A stretch of DNA of 64,000 nucleotides from Pseudomonas tensinigenes (GTDB lineage: Bacteria; Pseudomonadota; Gammaproteobacteria; Pseudomonadales; Pseudomonadaceae). A model generated the notes under the pieces. The model saw only the letters and a program-made list of their open reading frames with translations, had not been told where the DNA came from and searched no databases. This document shows positions 1 through 8,680 of the stretch, in pieces. The stretch covers positions 5,501,501 through 5,565,500 of the forward strand of contig NZ_CP077089.1 in the NCBI RefSeq assembly GCF_014268445.2. Reading direction: 5' to 3'. The position numbers were made by a program, and so were the translations under genes. The stretch's first letter is position 1; each line of letters begins with the position of its first letter.

Positions 1-451
1 TGTTACGGCCCAGCGGCAGGTCGTTGATGATCTGCGAACGGACAACGCCTTTGTCGTCGATCAGGAACGCGCCACGGAAAGCCACGCCGCCTTCGGATTC
101 AACGTCGTAAGCCTTGGCGATGTCGTGCTTCATGTCGGCAGCCATGGTGTATTTCACCTGGCCGATGCCGCCATTGTTCACTGGAGTGTTGCGCCATGCG
201 TTGTGAGTGAAGTGCGAGTCGATCGACACAGCGATCACTTCAACGTTGCGTGCCTTGAAGTCGGCCATGCGGTTGTCCAGAGCGATCAGCTCGGACGGGC
301 AGACGAAGGTGAAGTCCAGTGGGTAGAAGAACACCAGGCCGTATTTGCCTTTGATGGCCGAGGACAGGGTGAAGCTGTCAACGATCTCGCCATTGCCGAG
401 TACGGCCGGGACGGTGAAGTCAGGGGCTTGTTTGCCTACGAGTACGCTCAT
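1..451 (-). CDS. 2-Cys peroxiredoxin (AhpC/TSA family), C-terminus cut by window edge
   Basis: Thiol peroxidase that reduces hydrogen and organic peroxides in the cytoplasm. About 150 N-terminal residues are visible. They start MSVLVGKQAPDFTVPAV and carry the peroxidatic-cysteine motif DFTFVCPSE, which marks the typical 2-Cys (AhpC/Prx1) group. The resolving cysteine would lie past base 1 and cannot be checked. The start ATG (bases 451-449) is preceded by an AGGAGAT ribosome site. The gene is divergent from bfd across a 314-base gap. Next to bfd and bfrB it fits a peroxide/iron housekeeping group that I recall in the same order in P. aeruginosa. It could be called ahpC or a paralogue, so no symbol is given. 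Confidence 0.92.
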   Translation of the reverse strand, partial: MSVLVGKQAPDFTVPAVLGNGEIVDSFTLSSAIKGKYGLVFFYPLDFTFVCPSELIALDNRMADFKARNVEVIAVSIDSHFTHNAWRNTPVNNGGIGQVKYTMAADMKHDIAKAYDVESEGGVAFRGAFLIDDKGVVRSQIINDLPLGRN

Positions 452-765
452 TGATATCTCCTGGTGTAAAAACTTGAAGTTCAGGGTCCGCGCCAGCCTG
501 CCATCCTCAGACGACAGCCCTGTGACACGAACCCCCTTCGCAAGGGCCGACCATCATACACTGCGAATTTGGCCTGTCCTTAACGGTTTTTTAAAGCAGG
601 CGCAGAACGGCGCTGCATTTACGGGGCCAGGCAAATCGCCAGTAAATACCGTTCGTCAGTCATGGCTGTTAATCAGCTGAAGCCTTCCGAAAGCACTTTG
701 ACAATCATTCTCGTTAACATTAAGATCCATCGCAATTGAGTCACAACCAGCGACGGTTCTCACTT
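452..765. other. Divergent intergenic region, peroxiredoxin/bfd
   Basis: This 314-base gap holds the two divergent promoters. The half near bfd is AT-richer and contains a Fur-like site (listed separately). I see no credible gene: short open frames here have no family features. Confidence 0.5.
700..718 (+). promoter_or_regulatory. Candidate Fur box upstream of bfd
   Basis: The 19 bases match the Fur consensus GATAATGATAATCATTATC at 13 of 19 positions when aligned by eye, and lie about 50 bases before the bfd start. Bfd is known in P. aeruginosa to be induced by iron starvation, which supports the reading. No promoter elements were resolved with confidence. Confidence 0.5.
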
Positions 766-984
766 ATGTATGTTTGTCTCTGCACTGGCGTCACCGACGG
801 ACAGATCCGCGAAGCGATCTATGAAGGTTGCTGCAGCTATAAAGAAGTTCGCCAGGCCACCGGCGTCGCCAGCCAATGCGGCAAATGTGCCTGCCTCGCC
901 AAGGAAGTGGTCCGCGAAACCCTGACCAAGCTGCAAACCGCTCAGGCCGCGATCCCCTATCCGGTAGAATTTACTGCCGCGTAA
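766..984 (+). CDS. bfd: Bacterioferritin-associated ferredoxin Bfd
   Basis: A 72-residue [2Fe-2S] protein that docks on bacterioferritin and passes electrons to the ferric core so that stored iron can be released. The four cluster ligands are visible as C4-x-C6 and C38-x2-C41, the unusual CxC...CxxC spacing typical of Bfd. The ATG at 766 starts the conserved MYVCLC sequence; an in-frame TTG at 736 would add ten unconserved residues and was rejected. It lies 201 bases upstream of the bacterioferritin gene, its partner, and ends in its own hairpin terminator. A Fur-like site upstream suggests induction under iron limitation. Confidence 0.95.
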   Translation: MYVCLCTGVTDGQIREAIYEGCCSYKEVRQATGVASQCGKCACLAKEVVRETLTKLQTAQAAIPYPVEFTAA

Positions 985-1002
985 TAACACCCCATTTCAA
1001 AG

Positions 1003-1027
1003 AACCGGACTTATGTCCGGTTTTTTT
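1003..1027 (+). terminator. Rho-independent terminator after bfd
   Basis: Perfect 8-base stem (1003-1010 with 1015-1022), TTAT loop, then a run of T residues. It separates bfd from bfr transcription. Confidence 0.9.
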
Positions 1028-1185
1028 ATGCCTGTAAATCAATTGCTTAGGCTCCAGACGCGGAACACAAACATTCTTATTCCGATTAATTTTCATATAT
1101 TATTCAATAACTTAGGTTTGACACTTATAAGTACGAAGCTCAAACTCCGCCTTATATACAGCTATTACAGGGCAGGACTCCGATC

Positions 1186-1659
1186 ATGAAAGGCGACATT
1201 ACAGTCATCCAGCATCTCAACAAGATCCTTGCCAATGAGCTGGTCGCGATCAATCAGTACTTCCTGCATGCGCGCATGTACGAAGATTGGGGTCTGAACA
1301 AGCTCGGCAAACACGAATACAAAGAATCCATCGACGAGATGAAACACGCGGACAAGCTGATCAAGCGCATCCTGTTCCTCGAAGGCCTGCCAAACGTGCA
1401 GGACTTGGGCAAGCTGCACATCGGCGAGCACACCAAGGAAATGCTGGAGTGCGACCTGCGTATCGAGAAGACCGGCCACGCTGACCTGAAGACCGCGATC
1501 GCGCATTGCGAGACCGTCGGTGACTTCGGTAGCCGTGAACTGCTTGAAGACATTCTCGAATCCGAAGAAGAACATATCGACTGGCTGGAAACCCAACTGG
1601 GCCTGATCGATAAAGTCGGTCTTGAGAACTATCTGCAATCGCAGATGGGCGAAGAGTAA
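1186..1659 (+). CDS. bfr: Bacterioferritin (BfrB type)
   Basis: A 157-residue haem-containing iron-storage subunit that assembles into the 24-mer shell and oxidises Fe(II). All ferroxidase ligands are in place: E18, E51, H54, E94, E127 and H130. The haem-bridging Met52 is present, so this is a true bacterioferritin and not a Ftn-type ferritin. The sequence is close to my memory of P. aeruginosa BfrB, the main iron store and the natural partner of the Bfd encoded just upstream. A purine-rich site (ggcagga) precedes the ATG. The upstream 150 bases are strikingly AT-rich, but I could not fix a promoter. A strong hairpin terminator follows. Confidence 0.96.
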   Translation: MKGDITVIQHLNKILANELVAINQYFLHARMYEDWGLNKLGKHEYKESIDEMKHADKLIKRILFLEGLPNVQDLGKLHIGEHTKEMLECDLRIEKTGHADLKTAIAHCETVGDFGSRELLEDILESEEEHIDWLETQLGLIDKVGLENYLQSQMGEE

Positions 1660-1686
1660 GTTAGCGCCCGCTAAACTCGAGACACT

Positions 1687-1724
1687 AAAAAGCCCCGCCC
1701 TCTTTCGAGGCGCGGGGCTTTTTA
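1687..1724 (+). terminator. Terminator after bfr
   Basis: Stem AAAAAGCCCCGC paired with its complement at 1712-1723, with a smaller nested hairpin in the loop and T residues after. The A-run on the left arm would let it work in both directions. Confidence 0.9.
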
Positions 1725-1752
1725 TTGCCCGGATTGCGGTCAATACCGCAAT

Positions 1753-1845
1753 CCCTGTGGGAGCCAGCCTGCTGGCGATAGCGTCATGTCAGCCGACAAC
1801 GTCGTCAGCGGCAGAAAGCATTCGCGAGCAGGCTCGCTCCCACAA
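1753..1845. repeat. REP-type inverted pair (REPIN), copy 1
   Basis: Two imperfect arms of the Pseudomonas REP sequence (TGTGGGAGC...CTGCTCGCGA type) face each other across about 45 bases. The left arm is the GCCAGCCTGCTGGC variant, the right arm the GCGAGCAGGCTCGC form. It fills the gap between the convergent bfr and grxD genes. Confidence 0.85.
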
Positions 1846-1852
1846 AAGCTGA

Positions 1853-2194
1853 TCAGGCTTCGGACTTGTTCGCCGCTGCCGCTTCAACAGCCGACTTGAT
1901 GGTGGTTTGCAGCGAACCGTCTGCAGCCATCTCGGTCATGATGTCGCTACCGCCGACCAATTCACCGCCAACCCACAGTTGTGGGAAAGTCGGCCAGTTG
2001 GCGTACTTCGGCAGGTTGGCGCGGATTTCCGGGTTCTGCAGGATGTCCACGTACGCAAACTTTTCGCCACACGCCATGACAGCCTGCGCAGCTTTCGCGG
2101 AGAAGCCACACTGTGGGGCATTCGGCGAGCCTTTCATGTAAAGCAGAATGGTGTTGTTGGCAATCTGCTCTTTAATCGTTTCGATGATATCCAT
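1853..2194 (-). CDS. grxD: Monothiol glutaredoxin GrxD (CGFS type)
   Basis: A 113-residue monothiol glutaredoxin that carries [2Fe-2S] clusters and passes them to target proteins with BolA-like partners. The CGFS motif has its single cysteine at residue 29, and the glutathione-contacting K21, the TFPQLWVGG segment and the GGSD motif are all present. The ATG at 2194 begins the conserved MDIIETIKEQI and has a GAGGTG site upstream; a longer frame to 2224 adds ten unconserved residues. Its place next to bfd and bfr agrees with a role in iron handling. Confidence 0.95.
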   Translation of the reverse strand: MDIIETIKEQIANNTILLYMKGSPNAPQCGFSAKAAQAVMACGEKFAYVDILQNPEIRANLPKYANWPTFPQLWVGGELVGGSDIMTEMAADGSLQTTIKSAVEAAAANKSEA

Positions 2195-2291
2195 GGAGCA
2201 CCTCGGCTGAACTTTCCGACTCATGGGTCGGCACGGTGGCGCATTGTAACGGAATCCCGAGCGCCATGCTCGGTCTCCCCGACAGACTAGA

Positions 2292-4397
2292 TCAAGCCGC
2301 CGCCACCGTCACCGGCACACCATTGAGCGCGGCGTTGCCGGATAGCTCGTCGAGCTGGCATTCATCGGTCAGGTCATTGGCACTTGACCCCGGCTGACCG
2401 CTGGCAATCGCCATTTGCACGCCCGGGCGCGCATGGCCCCAACCGTGCGGCAGGCTGACAACGCCTTTCATCATGTCGAGGCTGCCGAGTACTTCGACTT
2501 CGATTTGCCCGACCCGCGAACTGACGCGCACCAATTGACCATCGTTGAGACCACGACTGGCAAGGTCATCCGGGTGCATCAACAACTGGTGACGCGGCTT
2601 GCCCTTCACCAATCGGTGATAGTTGTGCATCCAGGAGTTGTTGCTGCGCACATGACGGCGGCCAATCATCAACAGCTCATCGGCGGCCGGTGCTTGCAAT
2701 GCGGCGAAACGCGCGAGGTCAGCAAGGATCTCCGGCGGAGCGGCCTGTACATGCTGATCAGGCGTTTTCAGGCGCGGCGCCAGATTAGCTTTCAACGCCC
2801 CCAGATCAATACCGTGCGGATGATCAAACAGCGTCGCTAAAGACAGCTTTTGCTCAGACGCGTCACCGTACATGCCCATGCGAAGGCCCATGTCGATCAT
2901 CTTCGCCGGCGGCATGGTCGGTTTCAGCTCCTTGCCGGTCTTCTCGGCAAACGCCTTGGCCAGGCCCACGAAGATCTCCCAATCATGCAAAGCGCCCTCG
3001 GGCTTGGCGAGGATCGCGCGATTGAAGCGGGTGACGTTACGCACCGCGAACAGATTGAACGTGGTGTCGTAGTGGTCATTTTCCAGCGCCGAGGTCGACG
3101 GCAGGATCAGATCGGCGTAGCGCGTGGTTTCGTTGATATACAAGTCGATGCTGACCATGAACTCCAGACCGTCCAGCGCCTGCTCCAGTTGCCGCCCATT
3201 CGGCGTCGACAGCACCGGATTACCGGCGACGGTGATCAGCGCACGGATCTGGCCCTCGCCTTCGGTGAGCATCTCTTCGGCAAGCGCCGAGACCGGCAAC
3301 TCGCCGCCGTATTCAGGACGTCCCGAGACACGGCTCTGCCATTTGTTGAAATGCCCGCCCGAGGTCGACGCCACCAGATCTACCGCAGGTTCGGTGCACA
3401 GCGCGCCGCCAACCCGGTCGAGGTTGCCGGTGACCAGATTGATCAACTGCACCACCCAATGGCACAACGTGCCAAAGGCCTGGGTCGAGACGCCCATGCG
3501 CCCATAACACACCGCACTCGGCGCAGCAGCGAAGTCACGCGCCAGCTGGCGGATCTGCTCGGCAGGCACGGCGCACAACGGACTCATGGTTTCAGCGGTA
3601 AACGATGCAACTGCCGCGCGCACTTCATCCAGACCATCGACCGGCAGATGACTGTCGCGGGTCAGGCCTTCACTGAACAACGTGTTGAGCATGCCAAACA
3701 ACAGCGCCGCATCGCCACCGGGACGCACGAACAGGTGCTGGTCAGCCATGGCCGCCGTCTCGCTGCGCCGTGGATCGACCACAACGACTTTACCGCCGCG
3801 CGCCTGGATTGCCTTTAAACGTTTCTCAACATCTGGCACGGTCATGATGCTGCCGTTGGAGGCCAGCGGATTACCGCCGAGGATCAGCATGAAGTCGGTG
3901 TGATCGATGTCCGGAATCGGCAGCAGCAAACCATGGCCGTACATCAGATAACTGCTCAGGTGATGCGGCAACTGATCGACCGAAGTCGCCGAGAAGCGAT
4001 TGCGCGTCTTCAGCAATCCAAGGAAATAATTGCTGTGGGTCATCAGCCCGTAGTTGTGCACGCTCGGGTTGCCTTGATAGACCGCCACAGCGTTCTGGCC
4101 ATGACGCTCCTGAATCGCCGCCAGTTTATCGGCCACCAGCGCAAACGCCTCGTCCCACTCGATCGGCAGCCATTCACTGCCAACGCGGCGCATCGGCTGG
4201 CGCAAACGATCCGGATCGTTCTGGATGTCTTGCAGGGCCACGGCTTTGGGGCAAATGTGGCCACGGCTGAAGGTATCGAGGGCATCACCTTTGATCGAGG
4301 TGATCGCGACGTGGCCATCGGTTTCGGTGGTTTCGATGGTCAGCCCGCAAATGGCTTCACACAGATGGCAGGCACGGTGATGGAGAGTCTTGGTCAT
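2292..4397 (-). CDS. Molybdopterin-dependent oxidoreductase with N-terminal 4Fe-4S site
   Basis: A 701-residue member of the DMSO-reductase superfamily. The N-terminus carries C10-x2-C13-x3-C17...C49, the [4Fe-4S] signature of formate-dehydrogenase/nitrate-reductase-like enzymes. Then come the pterin-binding domain (LILGGNPLASNGS, VVVVDPRRSETA) and the C-terminal molybdopterin-dinucleotide domain (LRMHPDDL-type segment, VSLPHGWGH, NDLTDE). There is no Tat signal, so it should be cytoplasmic. No electron-transfer subunit or maturation gene sits beside it. The residue at the metal-ligand position is not an obvious Cys or SeCys. The substrate cannot be told from sequence. I recall a similar gene near grxD and argF in P. 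aeruginosa. Confidence 0.85.
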   Translation of the reverse strand: MTKTLHHRACHLCEAICGLTIETTETDGHVAITSIKGDALDTFSRGHICPKAVALQDIQNDPDRLRQPMRRVGSEWLPIEWDEAFALVADKLAAIQERHGQNAVAVYQGNPSVHNYGLMTHSNYFLGLLKTRNRFSATSVDQLPHHLSSYLMYGHGLLLPIPDIDHTDFMLILGGNPLASNGSIMTVPDVEKRLKAIQARGGKVVVVDPRRSETAAMADQHLFVRPGGDAALLFGMLNTLFSEGLTRDSHLPVDGLDEVRAAVASFTAETMSPLCAVPAEQIRQLARDFAAAPSAVCYGRMGVSTQAFGTLCHWVVQLINLVTGNLDRVGGALCTEPAVDLVASTSGGHFNKWQSRVSGRPEYGGELPVSALAEEMLTEGEGQIRALITVAGNPVLSTPNGRQLEQALDGLEFMVSIDLYINETTRYADLILPSTSALENDHYDTTFNLFAVRNVTRFNRAILAKPEGALHDWEIFVGLAKAFAEKTGKELKPTMPPAKMIDMGLRMGMYGDASEQKLSLATLFDHPHGIDLGALKANLAPRLKTPDQHVQAAPPEILADLARFAALQAPAADELLMIGRRHVRSNNSWMHNYHRLVKGKPRHQLLMHPDDLASRGLNDGQLVRVSSRVGQIEVEVLGSLDMMKGVVSLPHGWGHARPGVQMAIASGQPGSSANDLTDECQLDELSGNAALNGVPVTVAAA

Positions 4398-4531
4398 GGC
4401 CAGTCTCTGTCTTGTTCTGGGCGGGCAATAACGTCCGCGGGAACAAAACTATGGCCCCGGCGCCGTTCAGGCGCCAGCGACGTTCGTCTTGTGAATCGAC
4501 GCCTATCAGGAGAGCCGATAAACCGCCATGA

Positions 4532-4822
4532 TCAGTTCGACGGCAACTGCGGCGGCGCGGCCAGCTGAATTTCCTGGATGGTTTCGATCTGCTCGTGGGC
4601 GACGTGCACGCCGGTGAGTTCGCCGATCAGGCGCCAGTGCTCGTCGAGGCCGGCACTAATGGTCGCCATGCGATCAATCATGTGCCGGCCGGCGGTCTTC
4701 ACCACTTCGTCTTCGCTGCGCAGCAGTTCGAAAGACATTGAGGTGACCGACGCGGTGAGATGGGTCAGTGAGCGAGCCGTGTGGCCCAGCAATTCCATTA
4801 ACAGTTTTTCTTTCGATTCCAT
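4532..4822 (-). CDS. Small conserved hypothetical protein
   Basis: A 96-residue, acidic, mainly helical protein with no signal peptide, membrane segment or motif that I recognise. The start ATG at 4822 has an AGGA element about 11 bases upstream. Codon use looks like the neighbours, and the frame is the only credible one in this stretch. It reads away from argF. I cannot assign a function. Confidence 0.6.
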   Translation of the reverse strand: MESKEKLLMELLGHTARSLTHLTASVTSMSFELLRSEDEVVKTAGRHMIDRMATISAGLDEHWRLIGELTGVHVAHEQIETIQEIQLAAPPQLPSN

Positions 4823-5226
4823 GCGGAGGCTTCCTGCGTCGCTCGAAAGTTATTTATAACCCAGCGCTTTGCTTTAGCAAATGTTTCAGCCTGAGCATCC
4901 GACCAAATGATGGCATGGCGCCACGGTCGTAAACCGACCCAAGCGACTCGATCCCCGCCACACCGCATTGCCAAGCCCTGCGAGGCCAGTGTACAAAGAG
5001 GCTCGCGACGCACCTGAACCCGGCTGCAAATGCGCGACTGCAACATCCAGTGCACCCTTCGATTCCCGCAAAAACCGTAGCCTATTGGAAAAACGCGACA
5101 TTTAGTGTCAATATCGCGCCTCCCCCTATTTCGTCGCCCCGTGCGGCTTACGCCGCAGGTCTCGCCCGTTGTTCCGTTAAACAAGGCTTTGAGCATCTGC
5201 GGTTTGTAGCAAAAAGGTAGTCAATG
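4823..5226. other. Intergenic region upstream of argF
   Basis: About 400 bases between the divergent hypothetical gene and argF. It contains one exact ArgR half-site match (listed separately). An open frame on the minus strand (4798-5196) has no start signal, family features or normal codon use, so I leave it out. Confidence 0.5.
5085..5100 (-). promoter_or_regulatory. Candidate ArgR half-site upstream of argF
   Basis: Read on the minus strand these 16 bases fit TGTCGC-N8-AA exactly, the half-site reported for the Pseudomonas arginine regulator ArgR. A weaker copy (4 of 6 in the core, plus the AA pair) lies 27 bases to the left at 5058-5073, in the same orientation. ArgR is known to repress argF in P. 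aeruginosa. Confidence 0.5.
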
Positions 5227-6147
5227 ATGAGCGCAAGGCACTTTCTCTCCCTGATGGATTGCACGCCCGAAGAGCTGGTCAGCGTGATCCGTCGAGGCGT
5301 TGAGCTCAAGGACCTGCGTAACCGCGGCGTACTGTTCGAGCCTCTGAAAAACCGCGTGCTGGGCATGATCTTCGAGAAGTCCTCGACCCGTACCCGGATC
5401 TCCTTCGAGGCCGGCATGATCCAGCTCGGCGGCCAGGCGATCTTCCTCTCGCCCCGCGATACCCAACTGGGCCGTGGCGAGCCGATCGGCGACTGCGCAA
5501 TTGTCATGTCGAGCATGCTCGATGCGGTGATGATCCGTACCTTTGCCCACAGCACCCTGACCGAATTCGCCGCCAATTCGCGCGTGCCAGTGATCAACGG
5601 CCTGTCCGATGACCTGCACCCGTGCCAGTTGCTGGCCGACATGCAGACCTTCCTGGAACACCGTGGCTCGATCCAGGGCAAGACCGTGGCCTGGATCGGC
5701 GACGGCAACAACATGTGCAACAGCTATATAGAAGCGGCGATGCAGTTCGACTTCCAGTTGCGCGTTGCCTGCCCGGAAGGCTACGAACCAAACCCTGAGT
5801 TCGTCGCGAAGGCTGGCGATCGCGTGACCATCGTTCGCGATCCGGCCGACGCCGTGCGCGGCGCGCATCTGGTGAGCACCGACGTCTGGACTTCGATGGG
5901 TCAGGAAGAGGAAACTGCCAAGCGCCTCAAGCTGTTCGCGCCGTTCCAGGTCAACCGTGCCCTGCTCGACCTCGCTGCCGAGGACGTGCTGTTCATGCAC
6001 TGCTTGCCTGCGCACCGTGGCGAAGAAATCAGCCTCGACCTGCTTGATGATCCGCGCTCCGTCGCCTGGGATCAGGCAGAAAACCGTCTCCACGCACAGA
6101 AGGCCCTGCTCGAGTTCCTCGTCGAACCGGCATATCACCACGCATGA
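5227..6147 (+). CDS. argF: Ornithine carbamoyltransferase, anabolic (ArgF)
   Basis: Makes citrulline from ornithine and carbamoyl phosphate in arginine biosynthesis. The 306-residue protein has the carbamoyl-phosphate site STRTR (53-57), the HPCQ motif, and the ornithine-site [10 protein letters not shown] segment near the C-terminus. Its length and sequence match the anabolic ArgF of P. aeruginosa as I remember it, not the catabolic ArcB. Two ATG codons stand in tandem (5224 and 5227); I chose the second because it gives the conserved [11 protein letters not shown] start. AAAGGTAG lies just upstream. The stop overlaps the next gene by four bases (ATGA). Confidence 0.97.
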   Translation: MSARHFLSLMDCTPEELVSVIRRGVELKDLRNRGVLFEPLKNRVLGMIFEKSSTRTRISFEAGMIQLGGQAIFLSPRDTQLGRGEPIGDCAIVMSSMLDAVMIRTFAHSTLTEFAANSRVPVINGLSDDLHPCQLLADMQTFLEHRGSIQGKTVAWIGDGNNMCNSYIEAAMQFDFQLRVACPEGYEPNPEFVAKAGDRVTIVRDPADAVRGAHLVSTDVWTSMGQEEETAKRLKLFAPFQVNRALLDLAAEDVLFMHCLPAHRGEEISLDLLDDPRSVAWDQAENRLHAQKALLEFLVEPAYHHA

Positions 6148-7253
6148 GCCATGAATTACTGCTGAACCTGCGCAACCTCGCTTGCGGCTATCAAGATCAA
6201 CGTGTGGTGCAGAACCTCAATCTGCACCTCAACGCCGGTGACATCGGCTGCCTGCTCGGCTCGTCCGGCTGTGGCAAGACCACCACCCTGCGCGCCATCG
6301 CCGGTTTCGAGCCGGTGCATGAAGGTGAAATCACCCTCGGCGGTGAGACCATTTCCAGCGCCGGCTTCACCCTGGCGCCGGAGAAACGCCGGATCGGCAT
6401 GGTGTTCCAGGATTACGCGCTGTTCCCGCACCTGAGCGTTGCCGACAATATTGCCTTCGGTATTCGCAAGCATCCGAACAAGGAGCGCGTCACCGAAGAG
6501 CTGCTCGAACTGGTCAACCTGAAGAACCTCGGCAAGCGCTTCCCGCACGAGTTGTCCGGCGGCCAGCAGCAGCGCGTAGCCCTCGCCCGCGCCTTGGCGC
6601 CGGAACCGCAATTGCTACTGCTCGACGAGCCATTCTCCAATCTCGATGGCGAACTACGCCGCAAGCTCAGCCACGAAGTGCGCGACATCCTCAAGGCCCG
6701 TGGCACCAGCGCGATTCTGGTGACCCACGACCAGGAAGAGGCCTTTGCCGTCAGCGATCACGTCGGCGTGTTCAAGGAAGGTCGACTGGAACAGTGGGAT
6801 ACGCCGTACAACCTGTATCACGAGCCGGCAACGCCTTATGTGGCCAGCTTCATTGGTCAGGGTTACTTCATTCGCGGCCAGCTTGGCAGCCCGGAATCGG
6901 TGCAGACTGAACTGGGTGAGTTGCGCGGTAATCGGGCTTATACCTGGCCGATTGGCGGGGCTGTGGATGTGTTGCTGCGTCCTGATGACATTGTTTATGC
7001 GCCGGACAGTGGTTTGAAAGCACGGATTGTCGGCAAGACCTTCCTTGGCGCTTCGACGCTGTATCGCCTGCAATTGCCGACGGGTGCGCAGCTGGAATCG
7101 ATTTTCCCGAGCCATGCTGATCATCAGGTTGGCGCGGAAGTCGGGATTCGTGTCGCCGCCGAACACCTCGTACTGTTCCAGGCATCGGGCAGCACCGCCG
7201 CACAGATCCCGGCAGTGGAAAACGGCGTCCGCCGCTACAGCGCCACGCTTTAA
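6144..7253 (+). CDS. ABC transporter ATP-binding protein, Fe(III)/FbpC-like
   Basis: A 369-residue nucleotide-binding subunit with Walker [11 protein letters not shown]-loop [10 protein letters not shown], signature LSGGQQQRV, Walker [13 protein letters not shown] and the H-loop TH. A C-terminal TOBE-like domain (about 240-350) is of the type seen in FbpC/PotA importers. It would energise uptake of iron, polyamine or a similar solute, but no permease or binding protein lies nearby, so its partners must be encoded elsewhere. The ATGA overlap with argF implies translational coupling. I recall the same pair in P. aeruginosa. The substrate cannot be fixed from sequence. Confidence 0.88.
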   Translation: MSHELLLNLRNLACGYQDQRVVQNLNLHLNAGDIGCLLGSSGCGKTTTLRAIAGFEPVHEGEITLGGETISSAGFTLAPEKRRIGMVFQDYALFPHLSVADNIAFGIRKHPNKERVTEELLELVNLKNLGKRFPHELSGGQQQRVALARALAPEPQLLLLDEPFSNLDGELRRKLSHEVRDILKARGTSAILVTHDQEEAFAVSDHVGVFKEGRLEQWDTPYNLYHEPATPYVASFIGQGYFIRGQLGSPESVQTELGELRGNRAYTWPIGGAVDVLLRPDDIVYAPDSGLKARIVGKTFLGASTLYRLQLPTGAQLESIFPSHADHQVGAEVGIRVAAEHLVLFQASGSTAAQIPAVENGVRRYSATL

Positions 7254-7258
7254 AGATC

Positions 7259-7326
7259 AAAAGATCGCAGCCTTCGGCAGCTCCTACAGGGATCAATGTA
7301 GGAGCTGCCGAAGGCTGCGATCTTTT
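7259..7326. repeat. Long palindrome, copy 1 (possible bidirectional terminator)
   Basis: Thirty-base arms (7259-7288 and 7297-7326) pair almost perfectly around an 8-base loop, with A and T runs at the ends. A second copy is at 12518-12592. It lies between the convergent ABC ATPase and PhzF-like genes, where it would work as a terminator for both strands. Confidence 0.9.
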
Positions 7327-7331
7327 AGCTT

Positions 7332-8114
7332 TTAACCGAGGATCAGGGTTCCACTGGCAACCAGCGTCGCATTGCCGCCAATCTTCACCCGCTCACCTTC
7401 CAGCCGACAGAACAACTCCCCACCCCGCGCCGAACGCTGATACGCGGTCAGGCTCGACTTGCCCAGTCGCTTCGACCAATACGGAATCAAGCTGCAATGC
7501 GTCGAACCGGTCACCGGGTCCTCATTGATGCCGATCGCCGGCGCGAAATAGCGCGAAACGAAATCGTGCTGATTGCCCCGCGCCGTAACGATCGCGCCCA
7601 GCCACGGCAGTTTGGCGAGTGCAACCATGTCCGGCTTGCAATCAAGCACTGCCTGCTCTGACTCCAGCACCACAAACAGTTCGTTGGAGCCGAGCACATC
7701 AACGGCTTCAACGCCCAATGCTCGTTCGACGTCCAGCGTCACACCAATCTCTGACGGCACGATCGACGGGAAATCCAGCCACAACCGATCACCTTCCCGC
7801 GTGACGCTCAGCGGACCGGATTGACAGGTAAAGTCGATACGCCCGGCGCTTTCCTTGTAAATTTCGAACAGCACATAAGCGCTGGCCAGCGTGGCGTGGC
7901 CGCACAGTGGCACTTCAGTAGTCGGGGTGAACCAGCGGATATGCCAGGCCGATCCCTCACGCACCAGAAACGCTGTTTCCGCCAGATTGTGCTCGCCGGC
8001 GATCTTCTGCATGAGCTCGTCCGCGAGCCACGCATCCAGCCGATAAATCATCGCCGGGTTGCCACTGAACGGCCGATCACTGAACGCATCGACCTGATGA
8101 AACTCGAGCTGCAT
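7332..8114 (-). CDS. PhzF-family isomerase-like protein
   Basis: A 260-residue protein of the PhzF/diaminopimelate-epimerase fold. It has the family landmarks VDAFSDRPFSGNPA, the catalytic glutamate in NLAETAF (E46), PLCGHATLASA and EDPVTGSTH. The group is cytoplasmic and usually dimeric. PhzF itself isomerises a phenazine precursor, but no phenazine genes are present, and most members with this profile have no known substrate. The start at 8114 is preceded by GGAGAAGG. It is transcribed alone, convergent with the ABC ATPase gene. Confidence 0.88.
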   Translation of the reverse strand: MQLEFHQVDAFSDRPFSGNPAMIYRLDAWLADELMQKIAGEHNLAETAFLVREGSAWHIRWFTPTTEVPLCGHATLASAYVLFEIYKESAGRIDFTCQSGPLSVTREGDRLWLDFPSIVPSEIGVTLDVERALGVEAVDVLGSNELFVVLESEQAVLDCKPDMVALAKLPWLGAIVTARGNQHDFVSRYFAPAIGINEDPVTGSTHCSLIPYWSKRLGKSSLTAYQRSARGGELFCRLEGERVKIGGNATLVASGTLILG

Positions 8115-8209
8115 AACCTTCTCCCTAAGTCAGTCGGCAGAGCATGCAACCGCGAGGCGATCAACGCCAGTGACAGAACCGGCCAATTTTCTGCATACAG
8201 TGATAACGA

Positions 8210-8680
8210 CTACGCACGGCCAATATCGGCAAATTTCGCCTGGGTGTGTTCGGCGAGCACGGCGGGTGCCAGTTCCACCTCAAGGCCTCGCCGGCCGGCG
8301 CTGACATAAATAGTCGCAAAACCCTGAGCCGAGTTATCGATGAAGGTGCGCAGGCGCTTCTTCTGCCCCAATGGGCTGATACCACCTAACAGGTAACCGG
8401 TCGAGCGCTGTGCGGCCGCCGGGTCCGCCATCTCGACTTTTTTCACGCCTGCCGCATGCGCCAGACCTTTGAGGTCGAGGCTTCCGACGACCGGCACCAC
8501 TGCCACCAGCAACTCGCCCTTTTCGCTGGCCGCCAGCAGGGTTTTGAACACCTGCGCTGGCTCAAGCGCGAGTTTCTCTGCGGCCTCCAGCCCATAGGAC
8601 GCGGCCTTTGGGTCATGTTCGTAACTGTGCACGCGATGTTCGGCACGAACTTTTTTCAACAAGTCCAACGCAGGGGTCAT
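8210..8680 (-). CDS. ybaK: Cys-tRNA(Pro)/Cys-tRNA deacylase YbaK
   Basis: A 156-residue editing enzyme of the YbaK/ProX superfamily that hydrolyses misacylated Cys-tRNA(Pro). Visible family features are VFKTLL with the conserved lysine, [12 protein letters not shown] and the [14 protein letters not shown] segment characteristic of YbaK. A GGAG site precedes the ATG. It stands alone, about 95 bases from the PhzF-like gene in the same direction and divergent from glpF. Confidence 0.93.
   Translation of the reverse strand: MTPALDLLKKVRAEHRVHSYEHDPKAASYGLEAAEKLALEPAQVFKTLLAASEKGELLVAVVPVVGSLDLKGLAHAAGVKKVEMADPAAAQRSTGYLLGGISPLGQKKRLRTFIDNSAQGFATIYVSAGRRGLEVELAPAVLAEHTQAKFADIGRA

Noticed and set aside
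1118..1123. TTGACA before bfr as a promoter
   Set aside because: No acceptable -10 element at 16-18 bases; not listed as a promoter.
1753..1845. Repeated inverted sequences taken as a possible CRISPR array
   Set aside because: They are inverted pairs of a Pseudomonas REP sequence, scattered singly, without regular spacers or cas genes.
4798..5196. Minus-strand open frame before argF
   Set aside because: No start signal, no family features, overlaps a real gene start and the argF control region.
7332..8114. Phenazine biosynthesis because of the PhzF-like gene
   Set aside because: No other phz genes are near; PhzF-like proteins of unknown role are common.
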